From Marinimicrobium alkaliphilum (GTDB lineage Bacteria > Pseudomonadota > Gammaproteobacteria > Pseudomonadales > Cellvibrionaceae): a stretch of 64,000 bases of DNA. Below, in pieces: positions 9,999-18,287 of this stretch. The notes under the pieces are model-generated. The model was given only the letters and a program-made list of their open reading frames with translations. It did no database searches and had not been told where the DNA came from. Numbering within the stretch: position 1 is the stretch's first letter; the number at the start of each line of letters is the position of its first letter. The stretch is taken from assembly GCF_003259155.1 (NCBI RefSeq), contig NZ_QGMQ01000003.1:186001-250000 (forward strand). Direction: 5' to 3'. A program made the translations under genes and the position numbers.

Positions 9999-10882
9999 CA
10001 GAAACTCCCCTGCAGCGATACGTAGGCGCCACGCTGATTGTCGAAAGTAGCCACTTCCCCGAGGTCGACATAGGCGCCCACCAGGCTCCAGCGTTTGCTG
10101 GGGAACCAGGCGACAAAGGCGGTATACCAATCGCTCTCGGGAATGAAAGACAGATTGTCCGGCTTTTGCCGGTATTCAGCGCCAATCAACCAATGCTGAT
10201 TCAGGAACAGTCCGGCGGACAGCTCCCCCACCCATTCGTGGCTGTCGTTGAGATCGCCCCCAAAGCCCACCAGGCCCACTTGGTTGGCCTTGGTGTAGCG
10301 GATGTTGGCGTTGAGCAAGAGGTTGCGCTCAAACAGCCCGGCAAGAATCAACCGGGTGGCACTCAGGTAGAGGTCGTAGCCCGAATCATCCTGGGCGCCG
10401 GCCGCTTGGGGTACAAAAAAGTCGTGATTCTTTTTGTATTGCACGCCCACACTGACCTGAGGCCAATCGGTGTAAATCAGATCGCCCGCCAGGCGCACTT
10501 TGGCTTCGGCCACGGTCTGCCGAATACTGGTCGGTTCGACGTCAAGCCGCTCCGACAACGGCTGGTGTGACAGCCGCTGCTCCGCCAGGGAGATGGCCAC
10601 GCGGTTGCGCCAACTCCAGTTGACCCCCGCCACGGCCAGGTCGTAATCCGGCAAATGAACATAGCTGACGAAGGCACTGCCACCCTGCTCTTCGCGCGCG
10701 CCATAGCCCGGCAGCACGGCCATGGGCACGATGCCGCCCCCGGCACTGCCCTCGAGGGTGGTTGCCGCGCTTGTGGCGAGTATACGGCTGCGCGATTCGG
10801 CGGCCAGCGCCGGCGACGCCAGCAGGGTCGCGAGCAACCACGCGCTCAGCAGGGGTAGTACTCGAGGTCGGGACACGCTCAT
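9998..10882 (-). CDS. DUF3034 family outer-membrane-like protein
   Basis: About 294 residues from the ATG at 10882, which overlaps the stop of the EAL gene as ATGA; the longer open frame to 10978 is inside that gene. A signal peptide is evident (LLSAWLLATLLASPALA). The mature part is rich in alternating hydrophobic/aromatic strands (YDLYLSATRLILAGLF, WSLVGAYVDLG) and ends in a phenylalanine, which suggests a beta-barrel of the outer membrane. DUF3034 has no established function. Its fixed place between the EAL protein and the globin lipoprotein suggests part of one sensory or export unit. Confidence 0.78.
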   Translation of the reverse strand: MSVSRPRVLPLLSAWLLATLLASPALAAESRSRILATSAATTLEGSAGGGIVPMAVLPGYGAREEQGGSAFVSYVHLPDYDLAVAGVNWSWRNRVAISLAEQRLSHQPLSERLDVEPTSIRQTVAEAKVRLAGDLIYTDWPQVSVGVQYKKNHDFFVPQAAGAQDDSGYDLYLSATRLILAGLFERNLLLNANIRYTKANQVGLVGFGGDLNDSHEWVGELSAGLFLNQHWLIGAEYRQKPDNLSFIPESDWYTAFVAWFPSKRWSLVGAYVDLGEVATFDNQRGAYVSLQGSF

Positions 10883-13185
10883 TTCTCCTGTCCTGAATGG
10901 TCTTGAAGCCACTGCAAAAAATCCGCCTCTGGCTGTGGACGTGCATAGTAAAAGCCCTGAACCCGCTCGCACCCCCACTGACGCAGGAGCGCCTCGGCCC
11001 CGGCGTTCTCGACACCCTCGGCGGTGGTGGTCAGCCCGAGGGTGTGAGCCAGGTCGATGGTCGAGCGCACGATGCGCTGGTCATCGTCACTGCTGTCGAG
11101 CTGGAGCACAAACGATTTATCAATTTTGAGTTCGCTGACGGGCATTTTTTTCAGTTGCGACAGCGACGAAAAACCTGTGCCAAAGTCGTCGATGGAGAGT
11201 GGTGTGCCCAGGGCCTTGAGCTGGTGCAGGGTCGCCAGGCTCTGGGTCGGATCGACCATCAACGCGCTTTCGGTGACCTCCAGGGTCAGACGCTCAGGCG
11301 CGACCTGGTGACGCGCGAGGGTAGCCCGGACGTCATCCACAAAGTCGGACTCAAGCAAATCCATCGCCGACAGATTGACCGAGAGGTGCAGCGCCGGCAC
11401 CCGCGCCAACAAGCCGACCGCCTCATCGATCACCCAACGGGTCAGCAACGTAATCTGGCCAGTGCTTTCCGCCGTGCCGATAAAATCATCGGGGTTAATA
11501 AAACCCTCGCGCGGATGGATCCAGCGCACCAGCGCCTCGGCGGCCACGATCGGCGGTGGGGCCAAACTGATTTTGGGCTGGTAGTAGAGCTGCATCTGAC
11601 CGTCGGCAAGTGCCTCGCGAAACTCCCGGAATACCATCAGGCGACGGGCGTGTCGCTCGTCCCAACCCGATTGATAACGGCAAATGGGGCAGCGCCGGGC
11701 GTCGGCGGCCTGCAAGGCCAGATTGGCGCGACGCAGCAGCGCATCCGGCGCTTGTCCATCCGCCGGGTAGTGCACCAGTCCCGCCTTCACCTCAACATTG
11801 ACGCGCAACTCACCGATGGCCAAGGGCGCCAGAAACAATCCCCGCAAACGGTTGGCGAGCGCCGCCTCATCATCCACATCCGCCGCCGTCAGCAACAGCG
11901 CGAATTCATCGCTGCCCATGCGCACCACCCGCTCACCCGTGCCCGCCAACGCTTTCAGGCGCTGCGCCACTGCCACCAGAATCTGATCGCCCATCTCCGG
12001 ACTCAGGGCATCGTTGAGTGCGGTAAAGTTTTCAATGTCCACCAACAGGACGCCGCCGGTGCTCGCGTCCGCCAGTTCGGCTTCCAGCAAAGGGGTTAGC
12101 TGAGCGCGGTTATAGAGTCCGGTCAACGCATCGTGCTGGGCACGAAAGGTGATTTCCCGTTCGCGCTCTGCGATCGCGCGCTGCATTCGCGTAAACCCCT
12201 GCGCGAGCTGACCCATTTCGTCGCGAGACTCAATCTGCACGGGCGTGTCGTAGTCACCCGCCGCCATACGCCTTGCCGCCGCCGCCAGGGTACGCAGCGG
12301 ACGGGTGACGGTGCCCGCCAGCAGCCAAGCCAGGAGCGCCGCAAACAGGGAGAAGCCGAGCGTAATCCACAAGAGCTGCCGATCCAGCGCGGAGTAGGGG
12401 GCCAGCACCTCGGCCAACGGCACCTGCAACACCGCCTCCAGGGAATCCGGGGCAGCGGCAATGGGCACACGCAGGGTCATCATCTCGCGGTTGATAAAGG
12501 GTTCGCCGAACTCGGGCGCACCCGCCGCCAAGTGCTCCAGCAGGGCCTGACGTTCGTCCTGGTCGAGGGTACCGCTGAGATAACGCGGCGCGTCACCGGT
12601 AGCGACGAAGGCGACCTCCAGGCCAGTGAGGCGCTTGAGGGATTCGCTCAGGCTGTCTTCAATTTCAAAGCCCAGACCGGCGGTGCCGATACGCACCGGC
12701 GCCCGGACCGGCGACACCACAAACTGATAGGGCCGCTGATTGATGATCACGGTATCGTAGCGGGTGCCGGTGGCGTCGCCCCGGGCAATGATCCCGTCCA
12801 GCGCCTCTGAGGGCGCTTCCAGGGTCGAGGCCACCAGCACGCCCTGGTTGTCGGCCACCAGCGCCAGGTCGGCCTGGATCCGGGCGGCGTGATTGATCAG
12901 GGCCGAGCGGATGGTCGGGGCATCGTTGCTGGCAACCGCCTCCTTGAAGCCAAAGTCATCGGTCAGCACAGTGACCGAAAGCGCCAGCTGTTCAGCGCGC
13001 GCGTCCATCAACCGGGAAAAGACCTCGCCGCCACGGGCCAGCTCGGCCCGGGCGTTGGCGGTGACCGCATCGCGGATGGCGACCCGGGTGGTGAGGTAGG
13101 ACGACGCCTCCAGCAGCAATACCAGCGCCAGCATCCACAACAACAGCTTGACCAGATAACTTTTCACCCGATAACGGCGCCCCAT
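10879..13185 (-). CDS. Membrane c-di-GMP phosphodiesterase with degenerate GGDEF and intact EAL
   Basis: About 768 residues; the ATG at 13185 is preferred, though a GTG two codons upstream is possible. An N-terminal membrane helix (about residues 12-30) is followed by a periplasmic sensor of about 230 residues, a second helix (about 275-295), HAMP (about 295-350), GGDEF (about 355-510) and EAL (about 525-765). The GGDEF active site is changed to GSDEF and has no RxxD site. The EAL domain keeps EALVRW, DDFGTG and the following KIDKSF, so it should hydrolyse c-di-GMP to pGpG. It sits in an overlapping operon with a cupredoxin-like gene upstream and DUF3034 downstream. Confidence 0.92.
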   Translation of the reverse strand: MGRRYRVKSYLVKLLLWMLALVLLLEASSYLTTRVAIRDAVTANARAELARGGEVFSRLMDARAEQLALSVTVLTDDFGFKEAVASNDAPTIRSALINHAARIQADLALVADNQGVLVASTLEAPSEALDGIIARGDATGTRYDTVIINQRPYQFVVSPVRAPVRIGTAGLGFEIEDSLSESLKRLTGLEVAFVATGDAPRYLSGTLDQDERQALLEHLAAGAPEFGEPFINREMMTLRVPIAAAPDSLEAVLQVPLAEVLAPYSALDRQLLWITLGFSLFAALLAWLLAGTVTRPLRTLAAAARRMAAGDYDTPVQIESRDEMGQLAQGFTRMQRAIAEREREITFRAQHDALTGLYNRAQLTPLLEAELADASTGGVLLVDIENFTALNDALSPEMGDQILVAVAQRLKALAGTGERVVRMGSDEFALLLTAADVDDEAALANRLRGLFLAPLAIGELRVNVEVKAGLVHYPADGQAPDALLRRANLALQAADARRCPICRYQSGWDERHARRLMVFREFREALADGQMQLYYQPKISLAPPPIVAAEALVRWIHPREGFINPDDFIGTAESTGQITLLTRWVIDEAVGLLARVPALHLSVNLSAMDLLESDFVDDVRATLARHQVAPERLTLEVTESALMVDPTQSLATLHQLKALGTPLSIDDFGTGFSSLSQLKKMPVSELKIDKSFVLQLDSSDDDQRIVRSTIDLAHTLGLTTTAEGVENAGAEALLRQWGCERVQGFYYARPQPEADFLQWLQDHSGQEK

Positions 13186-13194
13186 GTGCACTAC

Positions 13195-13836
13195 CTATCG
13201 CCTGAACAGGCGCTCCAGTTCCGAGTCGGCGGCGCGCTCCCGCGGGCCCGGCTCAAGGGGCGACAACTGTATCTGTTGACTGAAGGGTTGGCCCGCGTTC
13301 AGAGTCACCGATTCGCGGTAGGGCTCAGGGTATCGGGGGTGGTAAATTTCCAGTTGATAGTTGCCCGGCGGGACGTCGGCCAACTCTACCCGGCCATCGT
13401 CACCGGACACCCCAAACCAGTCGGTATCGACGACGTAGATGTAGGCCAGCATGGTGTCGTGAATATTACAACCAATCACCACCTGCCCGGTCTGGTCAAA
13501 AACGACTGGCTCGGACGGGGTGCCGTGGTAGAGGCGCAATTCAAAGCGCTTGGGCGGGGAAAATGAATACACATGATGACGAATGTTGTCACTGTTGGGG
13601 AAGGACACGGCGGTATTGCGTCGCACCGCGATCACGTGAGGCACAAAACGGATATCGCGTTGGTCCATGACGGCCTGGGCCACCTCATCGGTCGACACGG
13701 TTCCCGCTTCGGGCACCAGGGCGACAACGGCATCGCGCAGGGGCTGCTCCCTATCGTCGGTAAAGCGCACCTCGACGTCCACCGCCCACGCCAGATTCAC
13801 GAACAACAGGACTGGTACAAGCCATAAACGCTTCAC
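13195..13836 (-). CDS. Periplasmic cupredoxin-like ('methylamine utilization'-type) protein
   Basis: A 213-residue protein with a GTG start that overlaps the stop of the upstream GGDEF gene (GTGA) and has GAGG 8 bases upstream. The signal peptide is MKRLWLVPVLLFVNLAWA. The mature protein has a plastocyanin-like copper site: SFPNSDNIRHHVYSF supplies a His, and GCNIHDTMLAYIYV supplies Cys, His and Met. Then comes a carboxypeptidase-regulatory-type beta domain (about residues 145-190, GRVELADVPPGNYQLEIYHP). Databases often call these 'methylamine utilization protein', but no methylamine genes are near. It probably binds copper in the periplasm and may feed the sensor domain of the EAL protein encoded next. 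Confidence 0.82.
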   Translation of the reverse strand: MKRLWLVPVLLFVNLAWAVDVEVRFTDDREQPLRDAVVALVPEAGTVSTDEVAQAVMDQRDIRFVPHVIAVRRNTAVSFPNSDNIRHHVYSFSPPKRFELRLYHGTPSEPVVFDQTGQVVIGCNIHDTMLAYIYVVDTDWFGVSGDDGRVELADVPPGNYQLEIYHPRYPEPYRESVTLNAGQPFSQQIQLSPLEPGPRERAADSELERLFRR

Positions 13837-15455
13837 TGGCGGGCCTCATTTTCGGGTTTTTCGAACGCTTGCACGTCTTGCTCGTCTGCCATACAGCAAC
13901 GGTTGCGACCGCCGGATTTGGCGCGGTACATGGCGCTATCGGCCCTTTCGAACAGCGACTCGGCGGTGTCGGCCGGCGCGATCGGCGCCAAGCCAGCCGA
14001 GAGGGTAATCTGAAGCTGCTCGCCCTGAAAGCGGAATTTGGCCGACGCCAGGGTCTCGCGAATATCCTCCATGACGTGCCAGGCCTGCTCGGCATCGGTT
14101 TCCGGCATCAGGATGACAAACTCCTCACCCCCGTAGCGGGCGATGAAGTCCACTTCGCGCAGACGCTTGCGCAACTCCCGGGCAATCACTTTAAGGATGC
14201 GATCACCGGCGAGGTGACCGTGCTGGTCGTTGATCGATTTAAAGTGATCGACATCGCACACCACCAGGGTCAGGGGGTGGCCGTAGCGCTGCCATCGTTG
14301 CAGCTCCAGGGCCAGGCGCTCGTCATAGGCCTCACGGTTGGGCAAGGTCGTGAGTGGGTCGTGCAGGGCTTTATGGCGCTGTTCCTGGAGCGTCTTACGA
14401 CTGCTCTCAGCCTCGCGCTCCATGTGTTGAATCTGTTCAGCCAGCCGCACGAGCTGCCCGGTAAGCGCTTTCTGATCTTCCTCGGTCGAACGCACCCGAC
14501 GCAGGGATTCTCGAATATTGCCCAAGCGAGTATTGACCTGGGTCTTGAGTTGGTTCAGGTCGCGGGCATCTTTGACACAGGCGCTCAGCCCGGCCATTTC
14601 CTGTTCGACATTGGCGTGCAGCGTTTCGCCTGTGGCCTGACGGCTGACCTGGGCCTGGGACGCGCCCTCGAGCGCGCTGTAAATCTCGGTCAGCTCACCA
14701 TTGACGCGCTCCAGGTAATCCCCAAACGCCCGGTTGCTGGCCAGATGCACCCGCATGAGCAGGTCGCGCACAGCCGCCAGATTGCCAACCATGTTGTCCC
14801 AGCTCAGCCCCAGTCGCAGCTCACGCATCAGCCCCTGGGCCTCGACCGCAGACTCGTCATCCATAGCCAAATTGGCGATCAACGACTGGAGGATCTCGCA
14901 AACATCCTGGCACAGCTCGTCCGGCGGACCGCTGAAGGCAGGCGCCGGGCTCTGACCCTTGAGTCGGTCGATCATGCTCGGCTTGTGCTCACGCAGCGCC
15001 AGCTGCGCTCGCTGCTGAATATCGGCAAGCTGTTCAATCAGATCGGGAAGCAGCCAGATTTTATCGGTCTGGCGTCCCATCTGCTTGAGGTAACCGCGCA
15101 ACTCGCGCCGCAACGGGCGCGGCAATTGACTTTGAGGCAGCAGACTGGCCATGCGTGTGAGCGCGCTCGCCAGGTCCTCGGCATTGCGCCCACGAAAATC
15201 ATCAAACTCGGACAGAGCCACGTCGACCTGGGGCTGGACATCGGTAAGCGGGCCACCATTGCGCAGAGCGCTGCGCAGCTGGTCCAATGTGCGATCCAGG
15301 CCCGGTTCCTGGCCATCTGCGGCCAAGCTGATGCGCACCAGCAGTCGACGTAGCAGCTCGGCCTGCTCGGCGCCGTCCTGCTCCAGTTGTTCCAACTGCT
15401 CGAGAGCCGCGAAATACTTGTTGCGCCAATCGCTATTATCGGTGGAGTGATCCAA
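13833..15455 (-). CDS. Diguanylate cyclase with N-terminal coiled-coil domain
   Basis: The open frame reaches 15536, but a TTG at 15455 (followed by DHSTDNSDW) has AAGGAG 9 bases upstream and is the likely start, giving about 540 residues. No membrane segment is visible. The first 340 residues are strongly helical, with many Leu/Glu/Gln heptads; a coiled coil (about 310-370) leads into GGDEF (about 375-535). The motif is GGEEF, with an RxxD I-site (REVD) five residues before it. It is predicted to be an active cytoplasmic c-di-GMP synthase. The position near dsbA and cytochrome c4 resembles that of a Pseudomonas diguanylate cyclase gene (PA5487); orthology is likely but unproven. First gene of a five-gene overlapping operon. 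Confidence 0.9.
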   Translation of the reverse strand: MDHSTDNSDWRNKYFAALEQLEQLEQDGAEQAELLRRLLVRISLAADGQEPGLDRTLDQLRSALRNGGPLTDVQPQVDVALSEFDDFRGRNAEDLASALTRMASLLPQSQLPRPLRRELRGYLKQMGRQTDKIWLLPDLIEQLADIQQRAQLALREHKPSMIDRLKGQSPAPAFSGPPDELCQDVCEILQSLIANLAMDDESAVEAQGLMRELRLGLSWDNMVGNLAAVRDLLMRVHLASNRAFGDYLERVNGELTEIYSALEGASQAQVSRQATGETLHANVEQEMAGLSACVKDARDLNQLKTQVNTRLGNIRESLRRVRSTEEDQKALTGQLVRLAEQIQHMEREAESSRKTLQEQRHKALHDPLTTLPNREAYDERLALELQRWQRYGHPLTLVVCDVDHFKSINDQHGHLAGDRILKVIARELRKRLREVDFIARYGGEEFVILMPETDAEQAWHVMEDIRETLASAKFRFQGEQLQITLSAGLAPIAPADTAESLFERADSAMYRAKSGGRNRCCMADEQDVQAFEKPENEARQ

Positions 15456-15537
15456 GGTCCTCGGCTCCTTTGGCCTGTTAACGGATAAAGTGTGGCACAG
15501 ATTATAGGCCAGGCAAAATTCGGCCCCCAAAACCACA

Positions 15538-15570
15538 CTGCCCGCGCCCGGGGTTACCGGACACGGGCAG
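15538..15570 (-). terminator. Rho-independent terminator downstream of dsbA
   Basis: Arms 15538-15551 and 15557-15570 form a 14-bp GC-rich stem (two G-U wobbles in the minus-strand RNA) with a 5-base loop. On the minus strand it is followed by a TTTT-containing stretch. It separates dsbA from the GGDEF operon. Confidence 0.65.
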
Positions 15571-15601
15571 CATAGATCTTGATAGCGGTCTCGCTAGCGG
15601 G

Positions 15602-16252
15602 TTAGTTGGCCCGTTCGGCGCGTACTTTCTCTACCAGGAAGTCAACAATGTTGAGGATGTCACTGTGGCTGTCGACGCCATTGAACTGGGTGCTCACCCG
15701 ATACTGACCGTTGACCACCATCTCCGGGGTGCCGGCAATCTGATAGCCGCGGGCCCGGGCGTCGGCCTGGCGCACCTGGCTGGTGACACTGAAGGAGTCG
15801 AACGTGCTGAGCACCTCTTCTTCCTCGACACCGTAGCCGGACAGGAAGCTGACCCACTGATCGCGGGAGTTGAGGGTGCGACGCTCTACGTGCAGGTGGT
15901 TGAAAATCGCCATGTGCACGTCATCGAGGATACCCAGAGCGCGGGCGGTGTAGTAGCCGCGACCGTAGACTTCCATCTGGTTGTTCCACATCGCCGGTGT
16001 TTGCAGGAAGTCCACATCGTCCGCCAGATTCGCCTTCCAGGCGCGCAGGGGCGATTGGAAATTGAAGCAGTGGCCACAGGTGTACGCGAAAATCTCATTG
16101 ACCTCGATCTTACTCGGGTCGCTGGTACGCACCGGCTGGCTCAGCTCGACAAAGTGGCGGCCTTCAACATACTCATCCTGAGCGTTGGTTTGATCTGAAC
16201 AGGCGGCCAGCAACATCGCCAGCATCCCCACTACAACCATCATATAACGCAT
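15602..16252 (-). CDS. dsbA: Thiol:disulfide interchange protein DsbA, possibly lipid-anchored
   Basis: A 216-residue periplasmic oxidase that introduces disulfides into exported proteins. The thioredoxin-type active site is CGHC in YTCGHCFNF (about residues 59-62) with the cis-proline in AGTPEM (about 172). The helical insert lies between. The N-terminus is a signal with a lipobox-like end (MLLAACSD), so it may be a lipoprotein rather than soluble. It follows cytochrome c4 by about 29 bases on the same strand, the gene order seen in Pseudomonas near engB and polA, so the two may be cotranscribed. Confidence 0.92.
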   Translation of the reverse strand: MRYMMVVVGMLAMLLAACSDQTNAQDEYVEGRHFVELSQPVRTSDPSKIEVNEIFAYTCGHCFNFQSPLRAWKANLADDVDFLQTPAMWNNQMEVYGRGYYTARALGILDDVHMAIFNHLHVERRTLNSRDQWVSFLSGYGVEEEEVLSTFDSFSVTSQVRQADARARGYQIAGTPEMVVNGQYRVSTQFNGVDSHSDILNIVDFLVEKVRAERAN

Positions 16253-16281
16253 AGGATTCTCTCCCCGTAAGTCGGCTTGTA

Positions 16282-16965
16282 TTACTTCTGCAGCCCGGAA
16301 ATAAAGTTGGCTACGGCTCTGATCTCAGCATCGCTCATATTTCTGGCGGTACCGCGCATCATCATTTCTTCGCCATCGTTGCGACGATCGCCAGCGCGGA
16401 AGGCGCGCAGCTGTTGTTCAATATACTCCGCATACTGGCCTGCCAGACGCGGGAAGCCTGCCGGATCGTTGCCCATGCCGGAGGGAGCGTGACAGCCGGT
16501 GCAGGCCGGTACGCCAGTTTCGAGGTTGCCCGCACGCCAGATGCGCTCGCCCAGCTCCAGGCTATCGACCATATCGCCCGTGTAGATCTGGACGTCGAAT
16601 TCACGCGCGCCGCTGGTCTGCATCTCGTATTGGGCATAGAAGGCAGCCATGTCTTTCAGGTCCTGATCGCTCAGATTGCGCAGCATACCGGTCATCTGCG
16701 GAACCGCACGGCCAGCTGGGCGGGCGATATTCTGCTGCTGCTCCTGATCCCAGGTCTGGATATCGCGCAGCTGCTTGAGCAGGTACTTTTCACCCAACCC
16801 GGCAATTTTCGGGAAGGCGGATGAGGGGCTGTTGCCGTCATCGCTGTGACAAGCCGCACACACGGCGACTTTGTCCGCACCGGCCTGGGGGTCACCGGCC
16901 ATAGCACCCTGAGCCAGAGCGACCATACCCAGAGAGAAGAGCACACGAGTTACTAACTTTTTCAT
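16282..16965 (-). CDS. Diheme cytochrome c4
   Basis: A 227-residue periplasmic electron carrier with a signal peptide (MKKLVTRVLFSLGMVALAQG). It has two c-type heme motifs, CAACH (about residues 35-39) and CTGCH (about 145-149), one in each of two similar domains. Distal methionines are available after each motif. Cytochrome c4 passes electrons from bc1 to terminal oxidases, so a link with the caa3-type oxidase encoded at 39.6-42.3 kb is reasonable. It is divergent from engB, with about 200 bases between, and precedes dsbA. Confidence 0.93.
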   Translation of the reverse strand: MKKLVTRVLFSLGMVALAQGAMAGDPQAGADKVAVCAACHSDDGNSPSSAFPKIAGLGEKYLLKQLRDIQTWDQEQQQNIARPAGRAVPQMTGMLRNLSDQDLKDMAAFYAQYEMQTSGAREFDVQIYTGDMVDSLELGERIWRAGNLETGVPACTGCHAPSGMGNDPAGFPRLAGQYAEYIEQQLRAFRAGDRRNDGEEMMMRGTARNMSDAEIRAVANFISGLQK

Positions 16966-17173
16966 TGGCTAACCTGTTATCTCGATGATTGCCACACCGG
17001 TGGGTGGCGCTATTCCAAAAACGGCTTTAATACGCCGCGCGTCCCGGGGGCCGCTAGGGTACACTAGGGCCTGCCGCGAGGCCAGAGATCCGGCCGGGAC
17101 GCACCGCAAGCGGCCGTTTCACACCAAAATCATCGCGCATTATATAGACTAACCGCAGGAATTTGCAGGGTTT

Positions 17174-17815
17174 ATGAGCACCAAAATCAATTTCAGTACC
17201 GCCAGCTTTGCCCTCAGCGCCCCGACCATCCGGGAATGTCCGCCCGAGGGCGGCCTGGAAGTGGCCTTTGCCGGGCGCTCCAACGCCGGCAAATCCAGCG
17301 CCATCAACACCCTGACCGGCAACCAGAAACTGGCCCGCACCAGTAAGACCCCGGGACGGACCCAATTGATCAATTTTTTTGCCCTGAGCGAGAATCAATT
17401 CCTGGTGGACCTGCCCGGCTACGGCTTTGCCAAGGTCCCCAAGGCCATGAAGGAGCGCTGGCAGCGACACCTGTCCGAGTACCTGCAGGAACGCGAGTCA
17501 CTCCAGGGGCTGGTGCTGCTGATGGATATCCGCCACCCCATGCAGGAGTTCGATACCACGATGATCAACTGGGCGGTGGAGGCTGAGATGCCGGTCCACC
17601 TGGTGCTGACCAAGGCCGACAAGCTCAAAAAAGGCCCCGCCAACAGCATACTGCTGAAAATTCGCCAGGAGATGAAAGCCGCGGGCGTCGACGATCTGGT
17701 CACCGCCCAGACCTTCTCATCACTCAAACGCACCGGCGTCGACACCCTAGCCGCCAAACTCGAAAGCTGGCTTTGCCCTACTCAGGCGGACTCCGAACCG
17801 CAGACGGCCGAGTAG
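17174..17815 (+). CDS. engB: Ribosome biogenesis GTPase EngB/YihA
   Basis: A 213-residue GTPase needed for assembly of the large ribosomal subunit and normal division. G1 is GRSNAGKSS (about residues 35-43), G3 is DLPGYG (about 80-85) and G4 is TKAD (about 147-150). Length and motifs are typical. The stop codon and last sense codon lie inside the left arm of a long inverted repeat (17810-17926). It converges with polA, as in many gammaproteobacteria. Confidence 0.95.
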   Translation: MSTKINFSTASFALSAPTIRECPPEGGLEVAFAGRSNAGKSSAINTLTGNQKLARTSKTPGRTQLINFFALSENQFLVDLPGYGFAKVPKAMKERWQRHLSEYLQERESLQGLVLLMDIRHPMQEFDTTMINWAVEAEMPVHLVLTKADKLKKGPANSILLKIRQEMKAAGVDDLVTAQTFSSLKRTGVDTLAAKLESWLCPTQADSEPQTAE

Positions 17816-17926
17816 CAGGGTGCGGGGGACACTCCCGAGACACGCCGTAAATACTTCCCTGTAGGCTCGACTGCCGCCGTCCAGGCGGCAGACGGTCTCG
17901 GGAGTGTCCCCCGCACCCCGCTACTC
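17810..17926. repeat. Long inverted-repeat element, copy 1 (32-bp arms, 53-base core)
   Basis: Arms 17810-17841 and 17895-17926 are reverse complements over 32 bases with one mismatch. The left arm includes the last codon and stop of engB. The 53-base core (17842-17894) holds an inner hairpin CTGCCGCC-GTCCA-GGCGGCAG. The same core, 45 of 53 identical by my alignment, is in copy 2 at 17994-18046 in opposite orientation, but with unrelated arms. A very stable cruciform or RNA hairpin is expected. Confidence 0.9.
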
Positions 17927-17965
17927 TCCAGCGCCTCCCACCAGTTTCGGACTCCACCCAAGGGA

Positions 17966-18074
17966 GCTGGCGGCGGGCATAGCTTTGCGGGACCGTCTGC
18001 CGCCCGGACGGCGGCAGTCGAGCCCCCACGGATGGGTTCACGGCGTGTCCCGCAAAGCTATGCCCGCCGCCAGC
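17966..18074. repeat. Long inverted-repeat element, copy 2 (28-bp perfect arms, inverted core)
   Basis: Arms 17966-17993 and 18047-18074 are perfectly complementary over 28 bases and differ entirely from those of copy 1. The 53-base core (17994-18046) is the reverse complement of the copy 1 core with 8 differences. A further outer inverted repeat CAGTTTCGGA / TCCGAAACTG lies at 17943-17952 and 18093-18102, so the palindromic flank extends beyond the arms with a bulge. Confidence 0.9.
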
Positions 18075-18111
18075 GTGCCGACTAGCAAAAACTCCGAAAC
18101 TGAGGGCAAAA

Positions 18112-18250
18112 AAAAGCCGGCGACTTGGGGGAGTCACCGGCTTGAAACACTGACATCCTTGGGGTGACGTCAGTCATGCGCTAACACTCGAGGGGTTCAC
18201 TTCATCATGTTACTGATGAGTCTGACCGAGCCCATTCGCACTTAGTTCCA
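18112..18250 (-). ncRNA. Candidate small RNA in the Spot 42/ErsA position
   Basis: In E. coli the Spot 42 RNA gene, and in Pseudomonas the ErsA RNA gene, lie between polA and engB on the polA strand. Here that gap has, on the polA strand, the polA terminator (18251-18286), then about 140 bases without a convincing ORF, ending in a strong terminator (18114-18143) with an eight-base T-run. Upstream of it is a second hairpin: ACTGACGTC and GATGTCAGT on the minus strand (18166-18174 and 18149-18157) pair over 9 bp around a C-rich loop. The terminator loop is also C-rich. The 5' end is a guess and I cannot define a promoter. No other gene explains the second terminator. Confidence 0.6.
18114..18143 (-). 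terminator. Rho-independent terminator of the candidate small RNA
   Basis: A 12-bp stem (18114-18125 with 18132-18143, one wobble) and 6-base loop, followed on the minus strand by eight T residues. It is a second terminator beyond that of polA. Confidence 0.85.
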
Positions 18251-18286
18251 GCCCTGTGAAAAAAATTTCCACTTTTTTCACAGGGC
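18251..18286. terminator. Terminator directly after polA
   Basis: GCCCTGTGAAAAAA (18251-18264) and its complement (18273-18286) form a perfect 14-bp stem starting one base after the polA stop. The A/T part of the stem supplies a T-run on either strand. Confidence 0.85.
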
Positions 18287-18287
18287 A

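Noticed and set aside
13869-15353. A 494-codon open frame on the plus strand
   Set aside because: Antisense to the GGDEF gene; no recognisable domain.
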